Origin: Xanthomonas fragariae
Lineage (GTDB): Bacteria; Pseudomonadota; Gammaproteobacteria; Xanthomonadales; Xanthomonadaceae
DNA: 64,000 nt
Direction of reading: 5' to 3'
Assembly: GCF_017603965.1 (NCBI RefSeq)
Contig: NZ_CP071955.1
Span: 2,170,001 to 2,234,000, forward strand
The notes under the pieces were generated by a model. The model was not told the DNA's origin. It searched no databases and was given only the letters and a program-made list of their open reading frames with translations. The translations under genes and the position numbers were made by a program. Position 1 is the stretch's first letter. Each line of letters starts with the position of its first letter. Shown here piece after piece: positions 40,407-48,330 of this stretch.

Positions 40407-41200
40407 AAAATCCCCTTCAAGCGCCAAGTGGCGTCGGTGACAGCGGCACGGCGCTAAATGACGACCATCCCATCGCCCGTATCCAGGCACGCAAAAACGC
40501 GATCCAGCGCAGCAGCCAGCGCCTGCACGCCATCGACCTCGCGCCCGCGATCGCCCAGGTCCACGATCGCCACCGTCGGTTCTACGCTCACATCCTGCAG
40601 CAAACCGCGTGTCTGCTCCAGCTATTCGGCCAAGGTGTCGCCGTCGTACGGATTGCCAGGAAAACTGCGCGCGCCCACGACCAATCCCTTGCAGGCGGTG
40701 ACCGCAATGCCGACCTTGACGCCGAATGCGTACGCTTGACGCGCCTTGCCCTTGCCGATGTATTCCACTTCCCGGGCATGCGAAGAACTGCCAGTACGGA
40801 TTTTCCAGCCAGCGGTCGCACACCGCTTCATCGGACAGGTCATAAGCGTGTTTGAGGTAGAGCAAACCGGCGATCAGGCGCACCGGCAGCGCGGGACGAC
40901 CGCCACCGGCTGGCGTGGCCGGGAAATGTGGCAAAAGCGCCTGCTCCAACGCCGCCCACGGCATGCGGTGGCTCAATTACACCAACGGATGACGCAAATC
41001 GATCTGATTCTCCAGGCGCGAACGAAACAATTCGTCGGCGGGTCTGTCTTCGGCAGCAGGACGCCGTGTACGCATGGACGGAAATTGCAAAAAAACCAGC
41101 CCTCAGCGTCGCGAAAACTGGTAGTTCTGGCACGCCGGTGCAGACATCAAGGCCTTGCGGTGGTTGGGTGGTTGGGTGGTTGGGGTTTTTCAGGGGCGAA
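40394..41200 (-). mobile_element. Internally deleted IS5-family element, left copy
   Basis: Ends: TAGTCGTCCCTGAAAAA (from 40394) and TTTTTCAGGGGCGA (to 41200), imperfect inverted repeats. The leftward transposase starts MRTRRPAAEDRPADELFRSR (ATG 41075), continues LSHRMPWAALEQALLPHFPA after an in-frame stop, and reaches WLENPYWQFF. It then jumps by deletion to EVEYIGKGKARQAYAFGVKV and FPGNPYDGDTLAE near the 3' end. Several frames are broken. A three-fold GGTTGGGT tandem lies near 41160-41185. Confidence 0.8.
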
Positions 41201-41294
41201 GAATCAGCCGGTTGAAGCGCCATTTTTATCTGGCAACCTCATATCTTAAGAAAAGAAATCGGATTTTGTGAGTACACGTATGTCGGCTGAACTA

Positions 41295-42428
41295 CTAGTG
41301 CGGCCCCGCGCTGGACCGCACGATGCCGGGAACTCTTGCCGTATCATCAGCTCGATAGATGTATTTCACAGGCGTTTTATTGAAGGGTAAGCCGCTTGCC
41401 GAGCGTCCCATCGTTGCTTCATACACGTTTCCTTTCTCATAAAATTCGTATATATCACCGCTTGATTCCAGTCGAATCTGGTTACTGAAATTGGTTTTGT
41501 AGAAATAGTTTGATTCGGAAACGACAATACTGCCGCTACCCACCTGCAAAGCGTTATACTGCTGCTTTCCATAGCTGCGACCATTGGAAGCTGTACGCGT
41601 ACCATTGGGTAAGGTGCTATTGTCGAAGTAGTTATTGTATAAGTGGACCCAGCCGCGAAGGAGAGGGCGCCCCGCCAGATTCGGACCAAACCAGTTGTGA
41701 TGCAGCGTCACGTGTAACTTTTTGTCGCCATATACGTACGAGTCCTGCTTACTGTAACCAACAAGTATCGCCAAACGCTCATTTGCGAGGTCGTGATAAT
41801 CTTGGTTAACCCAATTCCATACTGGGTCCGGGTTCATGTTGACCCAGCCGTTGCTAAAGTAGAAATGATTGTATGACATCGTGATGTAATCAGATGACAA
41901 GCTGACTGATAACAGGTCATCGCTCATGTCGTAGAAATCACAGTGATCGATCCAAGCATTAGATATACGCCGCAATGATACGCCCACGTAGTTGATGCCA
42001 GTATTGTTGGACGTCCCTTTGACTTGGTCAGGCAAGGCTTGCAAGTCCCTGATATTGCCAAAGAATGAGATGTTTCTGATCACCACGTTTTGAATGTTTG
42101 TCCCGGTTGGCAGTTTCTCTCCGCTAAATTTCAATTGGATATTTTGCAAGGCCGCGCCACCGCCTGCAGCACCCTCGATTGTTATGTTGTTCCATTCATC
42201 GCTAGAGAAATTCAGGGTGGTTAGTTTTGGGCCGCCGTAGATCGTTCCACTGATGATGATATGGTGGTTTTTTGCATTGAATGCCGCTTGCAGCTCTGCG
42301 AGAGTTGTCACTGTAGTCGCAGTTTCGCTAGATACAGACGCAGAAGAAAACCCCCCGGACCCAGCTTTGGCGATACCTATCTGTGCGATAAAAATTGCAA
42401 GAAACAGCGAGACAGTATGGAAATACAA
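41295..42428 (-). CDS. Secreted pectate lyase (polysaccharide lyase family 1)
   Basis: Cleaves pectate in plant cell walls by beta-elimination. 377 residues with a signal peptide ending AKA. Parallel beta-helix motifs: NAWIDHCDFYDMSDDLLSVS (Ca-binding region), HHNWFGPNLAGRPLLRGWVH (RxPxxR with the catalytic Arg), LYNNYFDN. No ATG fits; TTG at 42428 is used because AAAAAGG stands 7 nt upstream and the signal peptide begins there. The gene is AT-richer than the core genes and sits in an IS-bounded island, which suggests transfer. Probably a virulence factor. Confidence 0.92.
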   Translation of the reverse strand: MYFHTVSLFLAIFIAQIGIAKAGSGGFSSASVSSETATTVTTLAELQAAFNAKNHHIIISGTIYGGPKLTTLNFSSDEWNNITIEGAAGGGAALQNIQLKFSGEKLPTGTNIQNVVIRNISFFGNIRDLQALPDQVKGTSNNTGINYVGVSLRRISNAWIDHCDFYDMSDDLLSVSLSSDYITMSYNHFYFSNGWVNMNPDPVWNWVNQDYHDLANERLAILVGYSKQDSYVYGDKKLHVTLHHNWFGPNLAGRPLLRGWVHLYNNYFDNSTLPNGTRTASNGRSYGKQQYNALQVGSGSIVVSESNYFYKTNFSNQIRLESSGDIYEFYEKGNVYEATMGRSASGLPFNKTPVKYIYRADDTARVPGIVRSSAGPH

Positions 42429-42450
42429 ATATGTACCTTTTTGGCTGCAG

Positions 42451-42487
42451 CCTGCACGCTGTTCGATTAAGTCGAACAGCGTGCAGG
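42451..42487. repeat. Perfect 16-bp inverted repeat upstream of pectate lyase
   Basis: CCTGCACGCTGTTCGA, a TTAAG spacer, and TCGAACAGCGTGCAGG form a perfect 16-bp dyad between the protease and pectate lyase genes, both read leftward. No T-run follows on either strand, so it is not a standard terminator. It may be a regulator site, an RNA stabiliser or an insertion scar. Confidence 0.7.
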
Positions 42488-42553
42488 TGTTCTAGGAATA
42501 ACGAACGGCTATCGATCAAGATGATAAATTATACGTCGCAGCGATTTGCATGC

Positions 42554-43579
42554 CTACTTGATGGCCGCTGCCGTTTGATACAGGTTACGGATTGCTGACG
42601 TCCACTGAGGACCGAACGAAGCATGAGTGAACTGCTTATAGGCAAATGAGGTCATGCCAACTTCGACGTCCTGCACGGGATCCTCGTCCGTCGAAATCCA
42701 AGGTGAGCCGCTGACTCCGGAGCGTGCCTCCCATTCGAGGCCCTCAATAGCATAGTCCTTGTTCATCCATGGGTTCGGCTCTGCGGTGCTGGTCACACTG
42801 ACGGGCGTGTTCGCATTGGCACCAGGGTCGGTATTGTAGCCTGTTACCCGATATTCGTTGTCGTCTTCCTGACCGACAAAGCGAACGCCAGATGCTCCGA
42901 CAGTATTCGATAAAGTGGCGCCGGATGACTTCATTATCATGGGGGCCTGCACTTGGAAGAACGCCGTATCGTAGTCGACGGCTCGCCCTACGACCCAGTC
43001 ATTATCGGCCGTGATGGTCGTTGCAGGCCACACGCCATAGGGGGCGGTACCGTTGTAGGCTGGCACGAACACCAAGTCCGACACGAACTTACTTGGTAGT
43101 GCAGAGACGCATCGCCCGGAAGTGGCTACGACGTTCCCGGAGTCGGAGACGACCGCGTTGCCAGTGCATCGCTGGTCTATGCCGTTCGCCCGAAAGAAGA
43201 CCACGCCGAGGTGAGCGGCGGGGGGGAATCCTGGAACCGGCACGGATGGATCGGTCTTCGGCGTAGGCACCGCTCCTTTCATCACCTTCAACTCTGCGCC
43301 CCGGTTTTCGCCACGGACCAATGCCGAATTATGCAACTCTGGCGGGTCGCCGTCGACCGGATTGGCATCCACGAACGATGCGGAAACTGCAGCTTGCATC
43401 CGTGCGGGCGTCCAGTAGACGGTACTCTCTTGTCGCTGGGCACTTGGAACGACGTGCTGCACGATGGTGCCAGCGGATAGGTTGATCGACTTGGCGCTTG
43501 CAGAAACGTCGGTAATCGCAGGGATGATAAGGATTGCGCAGTAAGCGCGCAGAATCGTGGTTCGCGGCAAATGTGCCAT
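42554..43579 (-). CDS. Secreted trypsin-like (S1/V8-like) protease homologue lacking catalytic His
   Basis: 341 residues with an N-terminal signal region (about 1-29). The S1-like fold motifs are CTGNAVVSDSGNVVATSGRC, DYDTAFFQVQ (Asp) and ARSGVSGSPWIS (Ser). In homologues the first motif reads V-A-T-A-G-H-C-V; here it reads ATSGRCV, so the catalytic His position is Arg (codon CGA). The protein is otherwise intact, so it may be a binding-only homologue or use other residues. It lies upstream of the pectate lyase on the same strand. Confidence 0.8.
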   Translation of the reverse strand: MAHLPRTTILRAYCAILIIPAITDVSASAKSINLSAGTIVQHVVPSAQRQESTVYWTPARMQAAVSASFVDANPVDGDPPELHNSALVRGENRGAELKVMKGAVPTPKTDPSVPVPGFPPAAHLGVVFFRANGIDQRCTGNAVVSDSGNVVATSGRCVSALPSKFVSDLVFVPAYNGTAPYGVWPATTITADNDWVVGRAVDYDTAFFQVQAPMIMKSSGATLSNTVGASGVRFVGQEDDNEYRVTGYNTDPGANANTPVSVTSTAEPNPWMNKDYAIEGLEWEARSGVSGSPWISTDEDPVQDVEVGMTSFAYKQFTHASFGPQWTSAIRNLYQTAAAIK

Positions 43580-43639
43580 GCGTCTTTAACCTATTATATT
43601 TGTGCTAGAGCAAACGCTCTGGATGGATTGATGCAATGT

Positions 43640-43786
43640 AGAGCGGCTAACAAACAAAACAACTGAGCCGCCGCCAGACGGCGCGCGACCGGTGCTTGGA
43701 ACGGCATGTACCACGCGTACATTCAGGTTCCTCCGCGCCATCCGCACACACGTGACGACTGCTCGCTACGTTGTGTTAGCCGCTCT
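43640..43786. mobile_element. 145-bp MITE-like element, copy B (inverted)
   Basis: Begins AGAGCGGCTAACAAACAAAA and ends CGTTGTGTTAGCCGCTCT. Its reverse complement aligns along its length with copies A and C, sharing CGAGCAGTCGTCA, GGTACATGCCG and AGCACCGGTCGCGC. 147 bp. It separates the protease gene from the AT-rich stretch and IS30 element. Confidence 0.8.
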
Positions 43787-44138
43787 TAGTTTATCAACTA
43801 CCAAAATTGGCTTAAATAAATAACCCTATGAGTTTCCTTGAAAATATAAATGGCATTAAATATTAGCGCAAATTTTTTCAGCAATTTAGTGGGCTAGAGA
43901 ATTATTGCGTTAAAAAACGAAGCCTGCTGAGCACCAATGAACGGCTCAGAATTGATAAATCGTTCTGATTAGCACGCTACTTCAGCGGGGAAGAGCGACA
44001 CATAGCGCAAGCGACGTTCGGGCCATGGCGTGATCCGCTCTGCGGCCACCAGCCGCCGCAGCATCAGGGTGGCCAGATCGAGCAGCGCTTCACCATGCAA
44101 TGGCTAGCGACGTCACGATTGTTTAGAGGCTCGGTGGT
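43787..44138. other. AT-rich stretch followed by a coding scrap
   Basis: 43790-43970 is strikingly AT-rich compared with the rest of the window (for example AAATATAAATGGCATTAAAT) and holds no credible gene. From about 43975 to 44100 the leftward strand reads HGEALLDLATLMLRRLVAAE and RITPWPERRLRYVSLFPAEV, then stops; this is core-like composition and may be the 3' end of a lost gene or transposase. I do not recognise it. Confidence 0.45.
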
Positions 44139-45201
44139 CTCAAGATTCAAGTGCAACACGTGATTTGAAAGTTGCCAGTTCATGCTCCATCGCCTCGCTC
44201 GGCGTTTTCCATCCCAACGTCTCGCGTGGACGGGTGTTCATCAGTAATGCGATGTGATTGAGGTACTCCTGACTGACGGTGGACAGATCCGCACCCTTGG
44301 GCAAGAACTGGCGAAGTAGGCCATTGGTGTTTTCGTTGCTTCCGCGCTGCCAAGGCGCGTGTGGATCGGCAAACCACACATTGATGTTCAGTCCCTGCAT
44401 CAGCTCGGCATAACACGTCAGTTCGGTCCCGCGATCATAGGTCAAGCTCGTTCGCATCGAAGCGGGAAGCCTTTTCATCTGGCGGGTAAACCCTTCCAGC
44501 GCATCGGCAGCCGTGCAGCCGTCCATTCGGCACAGCACCACAAAGCGCGTCTTGCGCTCCACCAACGTGCCAACGCAGGAACGATTGAACGCGCCCTTGA
44601 TCAGATCGCCTTCCCAATGACCTGGAATCAGGCGCTGTCGCACGTCTTCGGGCCGGTGCACGATGCGTAGTTCCTCCGGCACCCAGGTGCGTTTGGCAGC
44701 GGTCGTACGCCGCAATCCCCGAGTAGGCTTGCCCTGGCGTAAAGCCTCCACCAGCTCCTTTTTCAGGCCACCGCGCGGGTGCGCATAGATCGTTGCGTAG
44801 ATGGTTTCGTGGCTGACGCGCTGGGCAGAATCATCCGGATGCATGATCAAGAGCTTGGCAGCAATCTGCTGGGGCGACCAGCGCCACAGCACAAGATGAT
44901 CACGCACCAGCTGGAACAAATCCGTCCCCGGGGTCAGCCTACGCCGCCGAACACTGCGCTGACGCCGCGCTTTGTAACGCCTGGCCGCATCTGCCGCACA
45001 GTAGCTCGTGGCGCCCTGCCTGACCAGCTCCCTGCTCAATGTCGATGGGCTTCTGCACAGAAGTCTGGAGATCGAGCGCAAGCTTTGACCACGCCGTGTT
45101 TCGATTTGCAGCACCGCGCGCTCTTCTGCACTCAGATGGAGATAGCTTTTTGACATGTGAACACCTTACTTGCTATGAGGGTGTTGCACTTGGAAGTTGA
45201 G
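44139..45201 (-). mobile_element. IS30-family insertion sequence
   Basis: About 1,063 bp bounded by CTCAAGATTCAAGTGCAACAC (outermost part) on the left and its inverted relative GTGTTGCACTTGGAAGTTGA on the right. It contains one transposase gene filling nearly the full length, the IS30 layout. No clear short target duplication is visible at the two flanks (GGT and TCT), which suggests rearrangement after insertion or slightly different ends. Confidence 0.85.
44140..45156 (-). CDS. IS30-family transposase
   Basis: 338 residues. N-terminal HTH region (HLSAEERAVLQIETRRGQSL, SISRLLCRSPSTLSREL) and a C-terminal integrase-like DDE domain: first Asp in GHWEGDLIKGAFNRSCVGTL, second in SLTYDRGTELTCYAEL, Glu in WQRGSNENTNGLLRQFLPKG. 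All three acidic residues appear present, so it may be active. The stop lies at the extreme end of the element, overlapping the terminal repeat. Confidence 0.93.
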   Translation of the reverse strand: MSKSYLHLSAEERAVLQIETRRGQSLRSISRLLCRSPSTLSRELVRQGATSYCAADAARRYKARRQRSVRRRRLTPGTDLFQLVRDHLVLWRWSPQQIAAKLLIMHPDDSAQRVSHETIYATIYAHPRGGLKKELVEALRQGKPTRGLRRTTAAKRTWVPEELRIVHRPEDVRQRLIPGHWEGDLIKGAFNRSCVGTLVERKTRFVVLCRMDGCTAADALEGFTRQMKRLPASMRTSLTYDRGTELTCYAELMQGLNINVWFADPHAPWQRGSNENTNGLLRQFLPKGADLSTVSQEYLNHIALLMNTRPRETLGWKTPSEAMEHELATFKSRVALES

Positions 45202-45343
45202 TCTAAGCTCTGCCCAGCTAAAATTCCGTGATTTTAGAGACAACACGGGTTGGCACTCCGTCGACGTCAATTTCCCTGCCCACGTCGTCACGATACGCGT
45301 TGACGATCACCCCCTTGAGTACACGACTCTTCGACTCCGCAAC
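45202..45343 (+). pseudogene. Internal fragment of an unknown gene (LamG-like sequence)
   Basis: Between the IS30 end and the right IS5 remnant an open frame reads QLKFRDFRDNTGWHSVDVNF and PAHVVTIRVDDHPLEYTTLR. The W-H-S-V-x-V and V-x-I-x-V-D-D pattern recalls laminin-G-like carbohydrate-binding domains. There is no start or stop of its own: both sides are cut by mobile elements. Confidence 0.35.
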
Positions 45344-45620
45344 ACTCTGAAGCGGTGTGCGAGCGTTGGCTGGAAAATCCGTACTGGCAGTTCTTCACCG
45401 GCGAGGTGGTGTTCCAGACACGCTTGCCGTGCGATGCCAGCTCGCTGACGCGCTGGCGGCAGCGCCTGGGGGAGGCCGGGATGGAAGAGTTGCTGGCGCA
45501 CACCATCAATGCCGCGCATGCGATGCAAGCGGTGGATGCGCGCGAATGGCCATCCTTGAGCGTCGTGCAGCAGTTACAGCTGGCCATTGGTGCTTGAAAG
45601 GGACTTTTCAGGGACGACTA
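45344..45620 (+). mobile_element. IS5-family remnant, right copy (inverted relative to left)
   Basis: Starts abruptly in the transposase at CERWLENPYWQFFTGEVVFQ, continues RLPCDASSLTRWRQRLGEAG and HTINAAHAMQAVDARE, then jumps by deletion to the 3' end (LVIGA-like stop region, GCCATTGGTGCTTGAAAG) and the terminal repeat TTTTCAGGGACGACTA (to 45620). It is the same element as at 40394-41200 in opposite orientation. Confidence 0.8.
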
Positions 45621-45721
45621 CTGCAACACACGTCGGCAAGGCATTGCGCAGCGGGTTGGGCGACAATAGGCCACTTCGCCGGACGCACCGCGCCGGCCTT
45701 CCTAGCCGGACCCGTGACGCA

Positions 45722-47227
45722 ATGAAAAAAACCTTAGCCCAAAAGACCGCAGCCAAAAAAGGCGCCCCCCTGCCCTTGGAGATCCATGCCACGCGCGACC
45801 AGCCGCTGGGCATGCCGGTCGAGCGCTTCCTGCGCAATTACTGGCACAAGCACCCGCTGCTGATCCGCAATGCATTCCCGGATTTCCAGTCGCCGCTGCA
45901 GCCTGAAGACCTGGCCGGCCTGGCTTGCGAGGACGGCGTGCTGGCGCGACTGATCAGCCACGACCGCGCCAAAGACAACTGGAACGTACGCACCGGCCCG
46001 TTCCAGGAAACCGATTTCCCCGGCCTGCCGGACCACGATTGGACCTTGTTGGTACAGGACGTGGATAAATGGGATACAGATGTGCGCGCATTGCTGGAGC
46101 AGTTCCGCTTCCTGCCGCGCTGGCGTATCGACGACATCATGATCAGCTTCGCCGCCACAGGCGGCTCGGTCGGCGCGCATGTCGATCATTACGACGTGTT
46201 CCTGCTGCAGGGCCAGGGCCACCGCCGCTGGCAGGTCGATGCGCGTGCGCAATTGGGCCGCAAGGCCGCGCCGCTGGCATTCCGCGACGATGTCGAGCTC
46301 AAGCTGCTGCGCGCGTTCAAGCCCACCCACGATTGGCTACTGGGCCCGGGTGACATGCTGTATTTGCCGCCGCTGGTGCCGCACCACGGCGTGGCCGAAG
46401 ACGCCTGCCTGACCTTCTCGATCGGCACCCGCGCGCCGTCCTCGACCGAGTTGATTGGCGACTATCTGGACACTTTGATCGCCGACGCAGACGAGGCCGT
46501 GCGCTACCACGACGAAGACCTCAAAGCGCCGGCCGATCCGTACGAGATCGACGTTACTGCGATGAACCGCGTGGTCGAAGCGCTCAACGCGCTGCGCATG
46601 AACGACCCGGATCGCCTGGGCGACTGGTTCGGCCGCTTCATAACCGCCTACCGCGCCTCCGGCGACGTGGTGCCGGCAGCGGAGCCGATTCCGCGCGAAG
46701 CGGTCGAACAAGCGCTTGAAGAAGGCGTGCTGCTGCATCGCCATCGGTGGTCGCGACTGGCTTGGCGTCGTGCCAAGCGAGGTGCCACTTTGTTCTGCAG
46801 CGGCCTGGAATTTGCGCTATCGACCAAGGACGCGTCCCGCCTGGCAGCGGCCGAAGAGGTCGACGGCGCGTTATACGCCCAGTTGTCGGCGCGGGGCCGC
46901 GAGGTGGTGCTGGAGTTGCTGGCGCAAGGCCACTACCAGCGCGCCCATGAGGAGGCGGACGACGACAGCGAGCACATCGAGGACCAAGCAAACGCACAGA
47001 GCCTGTCGGCCGACCACGACGAGGCCGACGCCGCGACCGACACACCGGATACGGACGAGGAGATCGACGCCGAGACTGACGTCGAGGAGGTGCCGGACGC
47101 GGCGGACAACCCTGCCGAAGCAGGCGACGCCGAGCAAGGCGATCATCACGCAGATCAGGACGATGACAGCGACGTCGCCGACGACGAGGCATCAGACGAC
47201 AGCGATGAGGCTCCCAAACGCGTATGA
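45722..47227 (+). CDS. roxA: Ribosomal protein uL16 arginine 3-hydroxylase (RoxA/YcfD, JmjC cupin)
   Basis: Fe(II)/2-oxoglutarate oxygenase that hydroxylates an Arg of ribosomal protein uL16. The core (about 1-400) has the metal triad in GAHVDHYDVFLLQGQGHRRW (His, Asp) and GDMLYLPPLVPHHGVAEDA (His), plus the YcfD-type C-terminal winged helix. The last 95 residues are an extreme acidic tail (DDDSEHIEDQANAQSL, DEEIDAETDVEEVPDAADNP), absent from E. coli YcfD (373 aa against 501 here). The ATG at 45722 follows the IS remnant by about 100 nt; the frame is open further upstream into IS sequence. Confidence 0.9.
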   Translation: MKKTLAQKTAAKKGAPLPLEIHATRDQPLGMPVERFLRNYWHKHPLLIRNAFPDFQSPLQPEDLAGLACEDGVLARLISHDRAKDNWNVRTGPFQETDFPGLPDHDWTLLVQDVDKWDTDVRALLEQFRFLPRWRIDDIMISFAATGGSVGAHVDHYDVFLLQGQGHRRWQVDARAQLGRKAAPLAFRDDVELKLLRAFKPTHDWLLGPGDMLYLPPLVPHHGVAEDACLTFSIGTRAPSSTELIGDYLDTLIADADEAVRYHDEDLKAPADPYEIDVTAMNRVVEALNALRMNDPDRLGDWFGRFITAYRASGDVVPAAEPIPREAVEQALEEGVLLHRHRWSRLAWRRAKRGATLFCSGLEFALSTKDASRLAAAEEVDGALYAQLSARGREVVLELLAQGHYQRAHEEADDDSEHIEDQANAQSLSADHDEADAATDTPDTDEEIDAETDVEEVPDAADNPAEAGDAEQGDHHADQDDDSDVADDEASDDSDEAPKRV

Positions 47228-48150
47228 CTCCCCATGCCAGGACGCAGATCGTCTCGCTGCACCCGGCCTCCGACGCTGCGGTCCTGCGTGCGCTGCGCCT
47301 GGCCTGCAGCACCGACACCGCTGGCAACACCGGCGATGCCGAGTGGGATGCACTGGACCCGCTAAGCTTGCAGTTGGCCGCGCGCAGCGAGGACGGCCAG
47401 CTGATCGCCTCGGTGCGGCTGACCCCAGATCGCCGCATCGACAAACTCGGCGTCCTGCCCAACTGGCGCCGCTGCGGCTTGGCCGACCAACTGCTTGCAG
47501 CCGCCATCGACAACGCCCGACAACGCGGCTGGCCCAGCCTGCAGACCCGCGTCACCGCAAACGCCGAGGCCGTGTTCGCACGCCTCGGTTTCTTGCCCGA
47601 TACCGCTTCCGAATTTCACACTGAGCGCGATTGGGGCGATCCACTTGGCCCCCCGCTGCACCGTCGGCTCGACGGCCCAATGGCGGTAGAGGACCTGAGC
47701 GCGGCCGTGGCCGCCACCACAGGGCTGCTGTGCGCCGCACGCCGCCAGGTGCTGATCTATACCCGCACATTGGATCCGCCGTTGTTCGACAGCGCCGCAG
47801 TGCTCGATGCGTTACGCCGCTTTGCCACCGACCGCCACGACAAACGCGTGCGTGTACTGGTGCAGGACACCGCAGGCGCGAGCGCCAATAGCAGCGCGAT
47901 GCTGCGCCTAGCGCAGCGTTTACCCAGCGTGTTTCGCTTCCGTGCGGTCAGCGATCCGGTCGATACCAACCATGCGTCGGCCTATGTCGTGGGCGATGAC
48001 GCCTACTATTTTCGTCCAATAGGTCATCGCTTCGACGACGGCGAAACCTGGCTGTCCGGCGCGGCGCGCAGTCGCCAGCTGGAGCGTGCATTCACGCAGA
48101 TATGGGAGCGCAGCGCGCTTTGGAGCGAACCACGCGCACTCGGTATCTGA
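47224..48150 (+). CDS. GNAT acetyltransferase with C-terminal extra domain
   Basis: 308 residues. The N-terminal half is a GNAT fold (ASVRLTPDRRIDKLGVLPNW with the R-x-x-G/A-type loop RRCGLADQLLAAAIDNARQ, and AEAVFARLGF). The C-terminal half (about 160-308) is a separate domain (AARRQVLIYTRTLDPPLFDS, RVRVLVQDTAGASANSSAML) that resembles a phospholipase D-like fold without obvious HKD motifs. It overlaps roxA by four bases, so the two are co-translated. Substrate unknown. Confidence 0.8.
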   Translation: MTPHARTQIVSLHPASDAAVLRALRLACSTDTAGNTGDAEWDALDPLSLQLAARSEDGQLIASVRLTPDRRIDKLGVLPNWRRCGLADQLLAAAIDNARQRGWPSLQTRVTANAEAVFARLGFLPDTASEFHTERDWGDPLGPPLHRRLDGPMAVEDLSAAVAATTGLLCAARRQVLIYTRTLDPPLFDSAAVLDALRRFATDRHDKRVRVLVQDTAGASANSSAMLRLAQRLPSVFRFRAVSDPVDTNHASAYVVGDDAYYFRPIGHRFDDGETWLSGAARSRQLERAFTQIWERSALWSEPRALGI

Positions 48151-48330
48151 CACCGTAGCTCACTTCGCACATGGGCGTGACGCCAATTGGTCTACTCAGC
48201 CGGTCAGCTCGCAGACGCCCGCTAACTGGCGCAAGGGGGTATACTTTTTCGAGATTTGATACCGACCGATAGGGCATCTCGCCCTGCCGCTTCCGCACAA
48301 TGATCCCCACAGCAGACCCGACTTACCATC

